Source: Paracoccaceae bacterium (GTDB taxonomy: Bacteria > Pseudomonadota > Alphaproteobacteria > Rhodobacterales > Rhodobacteraceae). Taken from it: a stretch of DNA of 64,000 nucleotides. The first letter of the stretch is position 1. Each line of letters starts with the position of its first letter. The notes beneath the pieces are model-generated. The model saw only the letters and a program-made list of their open reading frames with translations, did no database searches and had not been told where the DNA came from. Location: the NCBI GenBank assembly GCA_019090795.1, contig JAHRVG010000113.1, positions 1 through 64,000 of the forward strand. The letters are read 5' to 3'. Positions 1-8,219 of this stretch are shown here, one piece after another. The translations under genes were made by a program, and so were the position numbers.

Positions 1-489
1 AGGAACACGTACAAAAGCACGCACCTTGGCAAAATTAACGTCACCCGTTTCTGCCAACAATTCCCCCAATGCACGCAACCGTCGCCAGCCCGAAATCAAG
101 CCAAAGCCCTCCTCAAGCCTCATCACTTCGATCGGAGTACGCTGCCCATGGCTGCGCAACGAGGCTTTCAACTCGTCCATCTCTGGCCCGCTCAATGTCA
201 CCCTGTCACGGTTCAGGTGGTCGGCTGCGATTTCAGCCAAGGGGATCTCAACCGCTAGCAGCCCTGCCCCCTCAGCCTCTCTCAACCGCTCCGCATCTGT
301 CCGGTTGCGGGCTTGTTCTGCCCGATCTGCCGGGCCAGTGACCACCAATCCGGCCGCGGCCTCACCGGCCACCTGTGCAATCGGCGGCACCATGCTTTTG
401 GTTTCCAGCGGGGGCATGGCATCAAAGCCCTCCTCTAACTGCTTCAACTCCGCCGCATCGGGCGCTGTCAATCTTCTACGCTTCGCCAT
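1..489 (-). CDS. parB: ParB-family partition protein, N-terminal part (gene cut by window edge)
   Basis: Reading the minus strand from an ATG at 489 gives an open frame of 163 codons that runs off the left edge. The translation begins MAKRRRLTAPDAAELKQ and later shows a ParB/sulfiredoxin-type domain with IPLAEIAADHLNRDRV, a SLRSHGQRTPIEV segment and a GFGLISGWRRLRAL segment, the usual ParB N-terminal nucleotide-binding region. The start lies 14 bases inside the end of parA, so the two are translationally coupled, as in parAB operons. The DNA-binding and dimerisation parts lie outside the window. ParB would bind parS (candidate at 1974-1991) and work with ParA in replicon segregation. Confidence 0.85.
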   Translation of the reverse strand, partial: MAKRRRLTAPDAAELKQLEEGFDAMPPLETKSMVPPIAQVAGEAAAGLVVTGPADRAEQARNRTDAERLREAEGAGLLAVEIPLAEIAADHLNRDRVTLSGPEMDELKASLRSHGQRTPIEVMRLEEGFGLISGWRRLRALGELLAETGDVNFAKVRAFVRVP

Positions 490-1831
490 CATTTGCCTCC
501 ATCATCTGGACATCACGCCACCACGAACCAACTAACAATTCCTTAAACTCCGCATAAGTTCGGTCAAACGCTTCCCGGCCCCGCACATAAGTTTCTCGGT
601 TGAAATCGCGATAGTCCGCCTCGTAAATCCCGTTCACCTGTTCTCCCGCCTGGCCAACCAGTGCGGTGTAATCTTGTCGATAGGCATTCATGAAATCGCC
701 AAAATAGGCCTGAATGACATTTGCCATATCCGTCTGTTGGCTGGCATCGAAACGGGTGACAATCGCACGGACTACATCCCATTCAAAGCGCATCTCTGGA
801 AGACCCGCCTTACGCAGGGCTGCGTTTTCTCCGTCCTCAATCGAGGCAAAAGTTGTGTAAAGCATATCAAAGAAACGGCCCGTGGAATCAAATTCCAGAA
901 AGCTGGCCCCGAGCGGGACCAACAGTATATCCGCAGCGGCCAAGGCATTGATTGTCAGGTATCCAAGTGCGGGCGGAGTATCGAGCAGAATCAAATCATA
1001 TTTGTCGAGAATGCCCTCATCCTCCAGAAAATTGGTCAAGGCATCCCAGAGCGCCCAATTACGTAGACCCATACGCCAGACTGGTATCTGAAACTCGGCC
1101 CAATACAGGTTGAGCTGCGCGCCGATCAGATCAATATTGGGCCAATGGGTATTCTGGATCACATCCTCAGCGGTGGTTTCCAGCGCTTCTTGCAGTGTTT
1201 CATCCAGTGGAAGCTCTGCCTCTCCCCGTGCACTGCGCACTTGGTTTTCCATCTGCAGGTTTCGCGCATAATCCTTGGCCATAAGCGGAAAAACTGTTTT
1301 CCATTCGTCCGGCACATCACCACCCAAAATGGATGTCATGGAACCCTGACTGTCGAGGTCGACCACCAGCACTTTGTATCCATCAAGCGCTGCGGACATT
1401 GCAAGATGAGCCGCCGTTGATGTTTTACCAACACCGCCTTTGAAGTTGGCAACAGCCGCGATTTTGGCAGGGACACCTTTCGGGCGATAGGGCAGGTATT
1501 CTTTAGTACTGATTCCTTCGGTCGCAAAGTGGCTGCGTATGGTCAGGATTTCTTCAAGCGTAAACCATTTGGCGCCGCCCTGACCCTCACCCTGTGGCAG
1601 GTCAGGATTTGCCTTTAGCACACGTCGGAAATGGGCGGGCGCTACTGGGAGAAGAAATTTGGTGATTTCCCAAGTAGAGAATTTTCGCAGACGTTTTTTT
1701 CCATCCGGTGCATAGCCGCGCTTAGCCAAATCCTCTCGGCCTTTGGCGCAGAAAGACGCGGCTTTTGCGAATCGAGCTGTATTGATAGGATCGGGTAGTT
1801 TCGCTGCTGCTGCCGCTGGATCAATATTCAT
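476..1831 (-). CDS. parA: ParA/RepA-type partition ATPase
   Basis: The product is a plasmid partition ATPase of about 451 residues. A long N-terminal region (about 1-120) that looks like a helix-turn-helix domain (FSTWEITKFL...HFRRVL) precedes the deviant Walker A motif KGGVGKTS at about 131-138. Further motifs are VLVVDLDSQGS (A') and YDLILLDTPPALGY (Walker B). The N-terminal HTH type is typical of ParA proteins that also repress their own promoter. I chose ATG 1831 (MNIDPAAAAAK); an in-frame TTG at 1933 would add 34 residues, and neither start has a strong ribosome site. It overlaps parB by 14 bases and is transcribed away from the replication initiator gene. Confidence 0.9.
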   Translation of the reverse strand: MNIDPAAAAAKLPDPINTARFAKAASFCAKGREDLAKRGYAPDGKKRLRKFSTWEITKFLLPVAPAHFRRVLKANPDLPQGEGQGGAKWFTLEEILTIRSHFATEGISTKEYLPYRPKGVPAKIAAVANFKGGVGKTSTAAHLAMSAALDGYKVLVVDLDSQGSMTSILGGDVPDEWKTVFPLMAKDYARNLQMENQVRSARGEAELPLDETLQEALETTAEDVIQNTHWPNIDLIGAQLNLYWAEFQIPVWRMGLRNWALWDALTNFLEDEGILDKYDLILLDTPPALGYLTINALAAADILLVPLGASFLEFDSTGRFFDMLYTTFASIEDGENAALRKAGLPEMRFEWDVVRAIVTRFDASQQTDMANVIQAYFGDFMNAYRQDYTALVGQAGEQVNGIYEADYRDFNRETYVRGREAFDRTYAEFKELLVGSWWRDVQMMEANDGEA

Positions 1832-1973
1832 ATACGGGGGGAGGGGATGTTCGGGGGATTTTGCCACAATATGCCTGCCTAAATGATATTCGCTTGTTTG
1901 AATGATGTTAGCGCTAATTGGATACTTTATCAAAGCTGAAATATCTTTTGCGGCAGGATATTCAAATGTAGAC

Positions 1974-1991
1974 GGTTTCGCGTGCGAAACC
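1974..1991. promoter_or_regulatory. Candidate parS partition site
   Basis: The 18-mer GGTTTCGCGTGCGAAACC consists of two perfect 8-base arms around a GT centre. It lies upstream of parA, between the divergent parAB and rep genes, where centromere-like sites of alphaproteobacterial partition systems are commonly found. It resembles the repABC-type parS pattern GTT-N4-GC-N4-AAC except for the central GT. Only one full copy was seen in the window. It could instead be a parAB operator, or serve both roles. Confidence 0.6.
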
Positions 1992-2417
1992 TCTTGGAAT
2001 TACTAGAATGAGGAACACAAGAAAACGTTTTATTAGTTTATTAGTTTTAATAGGTTTAGCCCTACAAAGCAGTTTATTAACAAAGAGTTATGTATGTTTG
2101 GGTATCCAGTTACAGGATGAAGGGGTGCTAAAAGCAGGACCAAGAGTACAAGAATACAGGGGGAAAGGTACCCTAATGCGGGATAGCAGGTTCTGATTCT
2201 CGGGGGGACATTTAGAGTTCATTTTACTGCATTATTGACTCCATTATTGGGTTTTAGGAGCCTAAACAGACTCTGAAACCCGTGGAGAACGTTAAAGAAT
2301 CTACTTCAACTGACTAAAGGTACCTGTTTGCAGGAGTCAGAAAAAAGGGCGCGGGAACCCAAAGATGTTTGAAGTTGGGTACCTTTTGTGCCATGTTGCA
2401 GAAAAGCGACCGGACAA
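1992..2417. other. Intergenic region upstream of rep, candidate replication origin
   Basis: About 430 bases with no convincing gene. The part at 2010-2095 is visibly AT-rich with several TTTATTA-like runs. AAAGGTACC occurs at 2164-2172 and 2316-2324 and inverted (GGTACCTTT) at 2378-2386; CATTATTG is repeated at 2230-2237 and 2242-2249; TGACTCC at 2236-2242 is matched by inverted GGAGTCA at 2333-2339; and TTTAGG-AG-CCTAAA forms a small dyad near 2253-2266. Short repeats plus an AT-rich stretch next to a Rep_3 gene fit an origin with initiator-binding sites, but no clean set of iterons was found, so this is a suggestion. Confidence 0.4.
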
Positions 2418-3671
2418 ATGAAACAACAAACCACCCGTAAACCAGAATTAACAGGCGCTTTGCGCCGTGATTCCGTGAAAAAGCACGTGGGTGCAATCCA
2501 TGTAAGTGGCAAACTTTCTTTGCTGCAACGTAAATTGTCCAATGTTTTGCTGCTGAATGCCTATGACACGCTGACCACTTCGCAAAGCCATTCGATTGAT
2601 GCCAAAACCCTTTGTTTGATGGTGGGGTATAATTCCAATGATGTGGCAACCTTGCGGGGCGCGCTTAAGTCTTTGGCAGAGACCGTCGCTGAGTGGGATA
2701 TGCTGGATGAGGATGGAAAGCAGGAATGGGGGGTTTCTGCGCTGCTGTCCTATGCCAAACTGCGTGAAGGGGTTTGTGAATATGCCTATTCGCCTGTATT
2801 GGCACAAAAGCTGCATGATCCCAAAATGTTCGCTCTGATCAATGTGAATATCCAGCGTAATTTTTCTTCGGGCCATGGTCTTGCGCTGTATGAGAATTGC
2901 TATCGGTTTGTGCGAACCGGATCGACTGGTTGGTGGTCCCTTGATCTGTTTCGCAAATTTATGGGCGTAGAGGAAAGCGCCTATTATGCATCTTTCAAAC
3001 ACTTGAATGCCAAGATTATCAAGCCCGCTGTAACTGAGGTGAACAAGACGTCAAACATCACCATCACGCCCGAGTTTGCCAAGAAGGGCAGGGCGGTAAC
3101 AGAGGTTCGGTTTTTGATCCGCGAGAACCCGCAACTGGCAATGTTTGACATTGATGACAGCGATGGGCTGCGCAAAAGTTCTTTGTATGAACGGCTGCGC
3201 GGGCAGGGAGTTTCTGACCGACTGGCGCGCCAGTGGATCAGTGAACATGGCGAGGAATATATCGCAGAGAAGCTGGCCTATGTGGCGGGCAAGAATGGGG
3301 TTAAGTCTACGCTTGGGTATTTGTCAGCGGCGATCCGTAAAGACTATGTTAAGGAGACCCCGCCTAAGCCTTCTCCTGAGGCTGTGGCGGTTGTTGCAGA
3401 GCGGGCGCAAGCGAGCCGGGACATCGAGCAACAAGAAGACACACGCATCGCAGCGCGGTTGGCGCGGCAGGCGCGGTTTGCAGTGGTGCGAGGCCTGATC
3501 GAGGCGCGCAACCCAACGCAGCGGGATGCAGACAAGCGGTTGTTTGTCGCGACGCTAGAAGATGAGTTGGCGCGCGAGGATTTTCGCAATCGCGGCTGGG
3601 AATCAGCACTGAACGCACAGGCAATTTTCGATTTCTGGTGCGAACTGGAGCCAGAGGCGTTTGAAGGGTAG
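2418..3671 (+). CDS. repB: Rep_3-family plasmid replication initiator (RepB type)
   Basis: A 417-residue protein with the winged-helix initiator layout of Rep_3/RepB proteins. The N-terminal part (VSGKLSLLQRKLSNVLLLNAY) is the typical initiator opening, followed by a second winged-helix region with LALYENCYRFV, WWSLDLFRKFMGVEE and FKHLNAKIIKPAVTEVNKTSNI. The C-terminal third is charged and alanine/arginine-rich. I chose ATG 2418 (MKQQTTRKPEL) over an in-frame ATG at 2388 because the extra ten residues (MPCCRKATGQ) look non-coding and overlap the repeat region; the ribosome site is weak in both cases. Divergent from parAB and convergent with dctM, whose stop is 14 bases away. It marks the window as part of a RepB-type replicon. 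Confidence 0.85.
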   Translation: MKQQTTRKPELTGALRRDSVKKHVGAIHVSGKLSLLQRKLSNVLLLNAYDTLTTSQSHSIDAKTLCLMVGYNSNDVATLRGALKSLAETVAEWDMLDEDGKQEWGVSALLSYAKLREGVCEYAYSPVLAQKLHDPKMFALINVNIQRNFSSGHGLALYENCYRFVRTGSTGWWSLDLFRKFMGVEESAYYASFKHLNAKIIKPAVTEVNKTSNITITPEFAKKGRAVTEVRFLIRENPQLAMFDIDDSDGLRKSSLYERLRGQGVSDRLARQWISEHGEEYIAEKLAYVAGKNGVKSTLGYLSAAIRKDYVKETPPKPSPEAVAVVAERAQASRDIEQQEDTRIAARLARQARFAVVRGLIEARNPTQRDADKRLFVATLEDELAREDFRNRGWESALNAQAIFDFWCELEPEAFEG

Positions 3672-3685
3672 GGGGCTGGCACCGC

Positions 3686-4999
3686 CTACATCGAGTTTGG
3701 TAACACCAGCACGACCCAAGGAACCAACACAATCACGGCGAGCCGGAATAGGTCTACGATCCAGAACGGGGTGACGCCCTTGAAAATTGTGGCGGTTGAA
3801 ACGTCCCCGACCACACCCTTGAGCACAAAGACATTGAGACCCACAGGCGGTGTAATCAGCGAGATTTCGGTGACTACCACCACGACAATACCAAACCAGA
3901 CCGGATCAAAACCAAGACTGACCACCAGAGGGAAGAAAATCGGAACGGTGAGCAGCAGCATCGAGAGGCTCTCAAATACCGTGCCCAGAATGATGTAGGC
4001 GAGGATGATCATCAACATCACGGCCATTGGCCCAAGGTTCAGGCTGGTGACGAGGGCGAGCAGGCCTTCGGGCAGGCCCGCTAGGTTGACGAAGTTGGAG
4101 AAAATCCACGCGCCGATAAGTACTACGAACAGGGAAGAAGAGGTTTGGGCGGTCTCGATCAGAACCTCAAAGGTACCTTTGATCGTGAGAGTGCCACGTG
4201 ACAGGGCAATCAGGAAAGCCCCGGCAGCCCCCATGCCTGCCGCTTCGGTCGGTGAAAACGAGATGTGCAGAGGCCAGACGTTCAGCGCGCCGTACAGCCC
4301 GCCAATGACGACAAAAAACAACAGCAGAACGGCCCAGACGCCGCGCAGAGCGGTGAGGCGCTCGCCCCAGCTGGAGTGCGTGCCGGCAGGGCCTGCCTTG
4401 GGGTCGCGCATCACGGTGTAACGCACAGCAATGAGGTAGAATACAACGCCAAGCAGGCCAGGAATGATGCCTGCGATGAACAGCTTGCCAATGCTGGTTT
4501 CGGTCAGCAGTCCGTAGATCACCAGAATGACGCTTGGCGGGATCAGGATGCCAAGTGTACCGCCCGCCGCGATGGAGGCCGTAGAGAGGCGATCCGAATA
4601 GCCGTATTTACGCATTTGTGGCATGGCGACCTTGGACATGGTGGCAGCTGTGGCCAGGGATGATCCGCAGATGGCCGAGAATCCGGCGCAGGCGCAGATG
4701 GTCGCCATGGCCAACCCGCCGCGCATATGGCCCAAAAACACATAGGAAACCTGATAGAGTTCGCGCGACAACCCACCTTTGTTCACAAACAAGCCCATCA
4801 GGATGAACAGCGGCACCACCGAGAGACCGTAATCTTGGGCGGTGTCGATCACCAGACGGCTGGCCATGGAAATCGAGGCCTTGAAATTTGTGAGTTGTGA
4901 GTAGCCGGTGATACCGACAATGCCCATGGCAATGGCGATTGGCATCCGCATGAAGACGAGTAAAAGGACAGCAGCAAAGCCGATAATTGCGAGGGTCAT
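3686..4999 (-). CDS. dctM: TRAP transporter large permease (DctM/SiaM type)
   Basis: A 437-residue, highly hydrophobic protein with about a dozen membrane segments. Typical DctM signatures are present: FAAVLLLVFMRMPIAIAMGIVG at the start, CGSSLATAATMSKVAMPQM, GGTLGILIPPSVILVIYGLLTETSIGKLFIAGIIPG, and near the end TVFESLSMLLLTVPIFFP and EISLITPPVGLNVFVLKG. It is the ion-coupled membrane subunit of a tripartite solute uptake system. The start is ATG 4999, which overlaps the dctQ stop as ATGA; upstream in-frame residues lie within dctQ and look non-coding. It is the last gene of dctPQM. Confidence 0.93.
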   Translation of the reverse strand: MTLAIIGFAAVLLLVFMRMPIAIAMGIVGITGYSQLTNFKASISMASRLVIDTAQDYGLSVVPLFILMGLFVNKGGLSRELYQVSYVFLGHMRGGLAMATICACAGFSAICGSSLATAATMSKVAMPQMRKYGYSDRLSTASIAAGGTLGILIPPSVILVIYGLLTETSIGKLFIAGIIPGLLGVVFYLIAVRYTVMRDPKAGPAGTHSSWGERLTALRGVWAVLLLFFVVIGGLYGALNVWPLHISFSPTEAAGMGAAGAFLIALSRGTLTIKGTFEVLIETAQTSSSLFVVLIGAWIFSNFVNLAGLPEGLLALVTSLNLGPMAVMLMIILAYIILGTVFESLSMLLLTVPIFFPLVVSLGFDPVWFGIVVVVVTEISLITPPVGLNVFVLKGVVGDVSTATIFKGVTPFWIVDLFRLAVIVLVPWVVLVLPNSM

Positions 5000-5508
5000 A
5001 TAGCGGGAACCTTGTGAGGGGCGATAATAAGCAAGAGGCCGCGCAGGATCATAATCAGCGCAGTGACAAAAGTGGCTAGGGCGATGAACCAACCGATATA
5101 GAATTGGGGCATGTGCAAGTATTCGGTTATGTCACCGTAGGAGCGGGACCGCTCGGCCAGTTCATAAACGCGCCACGCGGGCCACAGCAGAACAACGCCG
5201 CAGATCGTATTGATCAATATGTTGCGGAGCTTGCCGAGTGTTGCTGAAAACAGGGGATCCATCAGATCCACCACGATGTGCTGGCCTTTCCATGTGACCA
5301 TGGGCAAGGAGGAAAACACGATGATTGCCATGAACAGACGGGTCAGTTCGGTGGCAGATTCGATTGGGTTGTTGGCAAGGCTGCGCAGCAATACATCAAA
5401 AAAGGTCATCGCCATCAGCAGGAACAGGGTAACAGCGGCCAGATAAGATGGCAGTTGTACCAGCTTTGCAAGCAGAGAATGCTGTGTTTGATCGGCTTGA
5501 TTTGTCAT
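4996..5508 (-). CDS. dctQ: TRAP transporter small permease (DctQ type)
   Basis: A 170-residue protein with four hydrophobic segments (about 18-38, 55-75, 95-112 and 138-162), the usual DctQ size and topology. The region EFTRL-like ESATELTRLFMAIIVFSSLPMVTWKGQHI matches the conserved central part of the family. It pairs with DctM in the inner membrane. ATG 5508 has a GGGGAA ribosome site nine bases upstream. It is separated from dctP by a strong stem-loop and overlaps dctM by four bases. Confidence 0.9.
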   Translation of the reverse strand: MTNQADQTQHSLLAKLVQLPSYLAAVTLFLLMAMTFFDVLLRSLANNPIESATELTRLFMAIIVFSSLPMVTWKGQHIVVDLMDPLFSATLGKLRNILINTICGVVLLWPAWRVYELAERSRSYGDITEYLHMPQFYIGWFIALATFVTALIMILRGLLLIIAPHKVPAI

Positions 5509-5536
5509 GAGGTTCCCCCGAATGGCATCGCAAAGA

Positions 5537-5562
5537 CTTGGGGCCTCGTGAGAGGCCCCAAG
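5537..5562 (-). promoter_or_regulatory. Stem-loop between dctP and dctQ
   Basis: CTTGGGGCCTC at 5537-5547 and GAGGCCCCAAG at 5552-5562 form a perfect 11-bp stem with a four-base loop. On the minus strand it follows the dctP stop codon and precedes dctQ. There is no T-run directly after it, so it is more likely an RNA processing or stabilising structure that keeps dctP message more abundant than dctQM, as is common in operons led by binding proteins, than a full terminator. Confidence 0.75.
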
Positions 5563-5588
5563 GAATTATAGCACAATCAGCGCGAGGC

Positions 5589-6611
5589 TTATTGGCTCTT
5601 CATGGTTTCAGTGATGAAGGCATGCGCGGCTGCGCCGTCGACACCTTTGGCAGTTACTTCAGCAATCACAGAAGTAACGATTGGTGCTGCAAGTTTGGCA
5701 TAGGCAGCGGTGTCCGCGGCTGAAGATTCGGTGTAGGAGTTGCTTGGATCATCATCCAGTGCTTTGCGGCCAATCGCATCGCTTTGATCCCAGGCATTGC
5801 CAACCATTTTTGACAAGGTTTCGCCGAATACTTTGTTCAGCGCCGCCTGATCTTCGGCTGAAAAACTGGCGAATTTGTCTTCGTTCATGATCAGCGCGAA
5901 AGAACCGCGATAGAAACCACCGGGAACGGTATAGGTGTGCTGGGCAACTTCATTTAGCTTAAAGCCCTGCTTGCCTTCCATTGGCATCATCACTCCGTCC
6001 GCCGCATGAGAGGCCAGTGTTTCATATACCTTGGGGGCAGGTACGCGGATGCCGGTTGCGCCGAGGGCTGCGCCCACGTCACCGGAAACGCCGCCGCCGA
6101 GACGCAATTTCATGCCGGAAATTTCGCTCAGCGACGAAATTTTAGTCGCTGAGTGCAGCACACCGGGGCCGTGGGTATGCAGGGCGATCAGCTTGACGCC
6201 CCGATGCTCGTTTGCAGAAGCAAAAAACTTCTCGTGGGCACGCCATGCGGTAACAGAGGCTGCCTCTGCATTGCCTTCATAGCCCGGCAGTTCGATCATT
6301 TTGGTGGCGGTGAAACGGCCCGGTGAATAACCGTGGAAAATCCAGGTAACATCGGCGGCACCATCTTGAATCAGGTCAAATTGTGCAGGCGGGCTGCCAA
6401 GCTTGTATTTTGTCTGGGTGGTAACGCGGCCCTCTGTGGCCTCTTCTACCATTTTGGTAAAGGCGGGCCACATGATGGCATTCATGCCGTGGGTTGGCGG
6501 TGCCCAAGTGGAAATTGTTATCGTTGCTTCGGCCGCAAGTGCCGACACTGAAGTGCTGGCCGCAATCGCAAGCCCCGCTGTCAGTTTCAATAGTGTTGTT
6601 TTCAGTTTCAT
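5589..6611 (-). CDS. dctP: TRAP transporter periplasmic solute-binding protein (DctP type)
   Basis: A 340-residue secreted binding protein. Residues 1-26 form a Sec signal peptide (MKLKTTLLKLTAGLAIAAS... ending at ALA-A). The mature part opens with TITISTWAPPTHGMNAIMWPAFTKMVEE and has the KLRLGGGVSGDVGAALGA segment, where DctP proteins carry the conserved ligand-binding arginine, and HAADGVMMPMEG. ATG 6611 has a good GGGAGA ribosome site; an upstream frame start at 6650 would add 13 non-signal-like residues. The ligand is unknown. The promoter-operator at 6765-6813 nearly duplicates that of the phenylacetate operon, so an aromatic or related carboxylate is my inference. Confidence 0.92.
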   Translation of the reverse strand: MKLKTTLLKLTAGLAIAASTSVSALAAEATITISTWAPPTHGMNAIMWPAFTKMVEEATEGRVTTQTKYKLGSPPAQFDLIQDGAADVTWIFHGYSPGRFTATKMIELPGYEGNAEAASVTAWRAHEKFFASANEHRGVKLIALHTHGPGVLHSATKISSLSEISGMKLRLGGGVSGDVGAALGATGIRVPAPKVYETLASHAADGVMMPMEGKQGFKLNEVAQHTYTVPGGFYRGSFALIMNEDKFASFSAEDQAALNKVFGETLSKMVGNAWDQSDAIGRKALDDDPSNSYTESSAADTAAYAKLAAPIVTSVIAEVTAKGVDGAAAHAFITETMKSQ

Positions 6612-7143
6612 TTTCTCTCCCTTGGTGTTGATGCCAGACAAGCAGGCCATTTTTGCGGTGCCCTTTGGGCGTTGCCGCAGGTGGTTACAAGGCTATTTCC
6701 GTTTTTGTTGCGTGCCGCATTGCTGTTGCAAACCCCCTCGGAAAGAGCCAAATCAGTGGCGTCAATTAGTCGACCGTGCGGTCGGTTATGTAGCGAAAAG
6801 TGATTCGTTGCAAGTGCAAGAATCATCCTTGGTCAATATGGGCGGTTCTGACTATTGTGATTTGGTACAATAATTGCTCACTCAAAAATGGCCAATTGTG
6901 CTGCGGACGTGGAGAAAACACAGCAAATTACCATGGTAAATGGTTTCCACAGGAGCCGCTTTAAGTCAACAAATTTCATTTCATACACAATATTTTATAT
7001 CTAAAGCAATAGCTGGCATAGGGTGCCGCGCCAGACCAAAATCTTGCAATGTGGCCTTACATTAGTGGGAATTGATCCTAGTTATGTACAGGATCAAAAA
7101 AGAAAGCTACTAAAGCGAAACACCGGATAGCGAGGAGTTTCCC
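6612..7143. other. Intergenic region between dctP and the patatin-like gene
   Basis: About 530 bases without a supported gene. It carries the dctP promoter-operator (6765-6813). Right of that the sequence is AT-rich (about 6840-7110) and contains the 12-base palindrome TTACCATGGTAA at 6928-6939, which could be another operator. The last bases hold the GAGGAG ribosome site (7132-7137) for the patatin-like gene. No RNA gene or mobile element remnant was recognised. Confidence 0.5.
6765..6813 (-). promoter_or_regulatory. Promoter and palindromic operator upstream of dctP
   Basis: Read on the minus strand: a -35-like TTGCAA (6808-6813), 17 bases, a -10-like CATAAC (6785-6790), and at 6771-6784 the perfect palindrome CGACCG-TG-CGGTCG. 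From the -35 to the end of the operator it matches the region in front of the thiolase-paaABCDE operon (10652-10701) at most positions with no gaps. The palindrome type is typical of TetR-family repressors; the TetR gene at 22593-23189 is the likely regulator by context. It lies about 150 bases before dctP, so a leader RNA is implied. Confidence 0.7.
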
Positions 7144-8094
7144 ATTTCCAGACTTAAACCCAAAATTGGTGTTGCCCTCGGCAGTGGCGGCGCGCGGGGC
7201 TGGATACATGTGGGGGTTTTGCAGGCCCTAAAAGAAGCAGGCATGGAGCCGGATATTGTTGCAGGTTGTTCGATGGGGGCGCTTGTTGGCGGGGCCTTTG
7301 CAGCGGGCTGGCTGGATGATCTGGAAAAATGGGCGGTTACAATAACCCGGCGTGATATCGTGCGTTTTCTAGACCTTGATATCACCACCGGCGGCCTGAT
7401 TGACGGCACGCGCATTATGGAGTTTTTGCAAGGTTTCAAGGGCGATTTTCTGATCGAGGATCTGGACAAACCGTATATTGCCATCGCCAGTGAATTGTAT
7501 ACGGGGCGGGAGTTATGGTTGCGGGAAGGTTCTATTTTTACAGCCATACGAGCATCGGTTTCTATTCCGGGATTTTTAAGACCCTACAAACGCAACGGAA
7601 AGTGGTTGCTGGATGGTGGGCTGACAAATCCGGTTCCGGTTTCAGCGTGTCGTGCGCTTGGGGCGGATATTATCATTGCGGTAAACCCGAATGCGTCCAA
7701 TTTTTCGACACTCCGCCTTCAGGGTGTGGAAAAGAAACACAGGTCGGTGCCGGGTAAAAACGGAGATAGGGATTCTTATGCCGTCGTTCTGGACCGGTTG
7801 CTGGAGACTGTTCCGACGGGCGTTAAAGCCCGGATTAGTTCCCTCACGCCTGGTTTTTTGAAACCCGACGCGCCGGATACCTTGGGGTATGGTGATGTTG
7901 TCAGTACCTCAATTGATATTATGACCGACCAGATCATGCGCAACCGCCTTGCGGGTGATCCCCCTGATATCATGCTGGCCCCCAAGGTTGGCCATATTGG
8001 CACATTGGAATTCAATCGCGCGGAAGAGGCCATCGAGGAAGGGCGGCGCATTGTGCAGCAGGCCTTGCCGGAGCTGAAAAACCTGATTGGATAG
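7144..8094 (+). CDS. Patatin-like phospholipase/esterase, apparent AUU start
   Basis: A patatin/RssA-like serine hydrolase of 316 residues. The N-terminal oxyanion loop GSGGARG is followed by the nucleophile motif GCSMG and, further on, the catalytic aspartate in DGGLTNPVPVS. No ATG, GTG or TTG exists in frame between the stop at 7111 and the GTG at 7210, and starting at 7210 would delete the oxyanion loop. An ATT at 7144 sits six bases after a perfect GAGGAG, giving MSRLKPKIGVALGSGGARGW, a normal family N-terminus. I therefore place the start there. Substrate is unknown; it may hydrolyse lipids or acyl esters. It precedes the AMACR-like gene in the same direction with a 125-base gap. Confidence 0.82.
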   Translation: MSRLKPKIGVALGSGGARGWIHVGVLQALKEAGMEPDIVAGCSMGALVGGAFAAGWLDDLEKWAVTITRRDIVRFLDLDITTGGLIDGTRIMEFLQGFKGDFLIEDLDKPYIAIASELYTGRELWLREGSIFTAIRASVSIPGFLRPYKRNGKWLLDGGLTNPVPVSACRALGADIIIAVNPNASNFSTLRLQGVEKKHRSVPGKNGDRDSYAVVLDRLLETVPTGVKARISSLTPGFLKPDAPDTLGYGDVVSTSIDIMTDQIMRNRLAGDPPDIMLAPKVGHIGTLEFNRAEEAIEEGRRIVQQALPELKNLIG

Positions 8095-8219
8095 AGGGTC
8101 GGGCGGATGTGTAATGCCGCTTGCAGGGCGAAGCTGGTTGACAATTTCAGCTATTCAACCTACCAGATTACAACCCTTAAACCACTGTTTTTAGGGAAGT
8201 TTAATCTAGGGAGACGAAA

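Noticed and set aside
26-535. 169-residue plus-strand frame at the left edge
   Set aside because: It is the reverse of parB, whose minus-strand translation has clear ParB motifs and couples with parA; the plus-strand protein is serine/alanine-rich without family features.
1832-1933. N-terminal extension of parA from TTG 1933
   Set aside because: The 34 extra residues do not resemble ParA and neither start has a strong ribosome site; ATG 1831 is simpler. Not excluded.
2008-2196. 62-residue frame between parA and rep with a hydrophobic start
   Set aside because: No ribosome site, no recognisable family, and it lies in the AT-rich putative origin region, where chance frames are expected.
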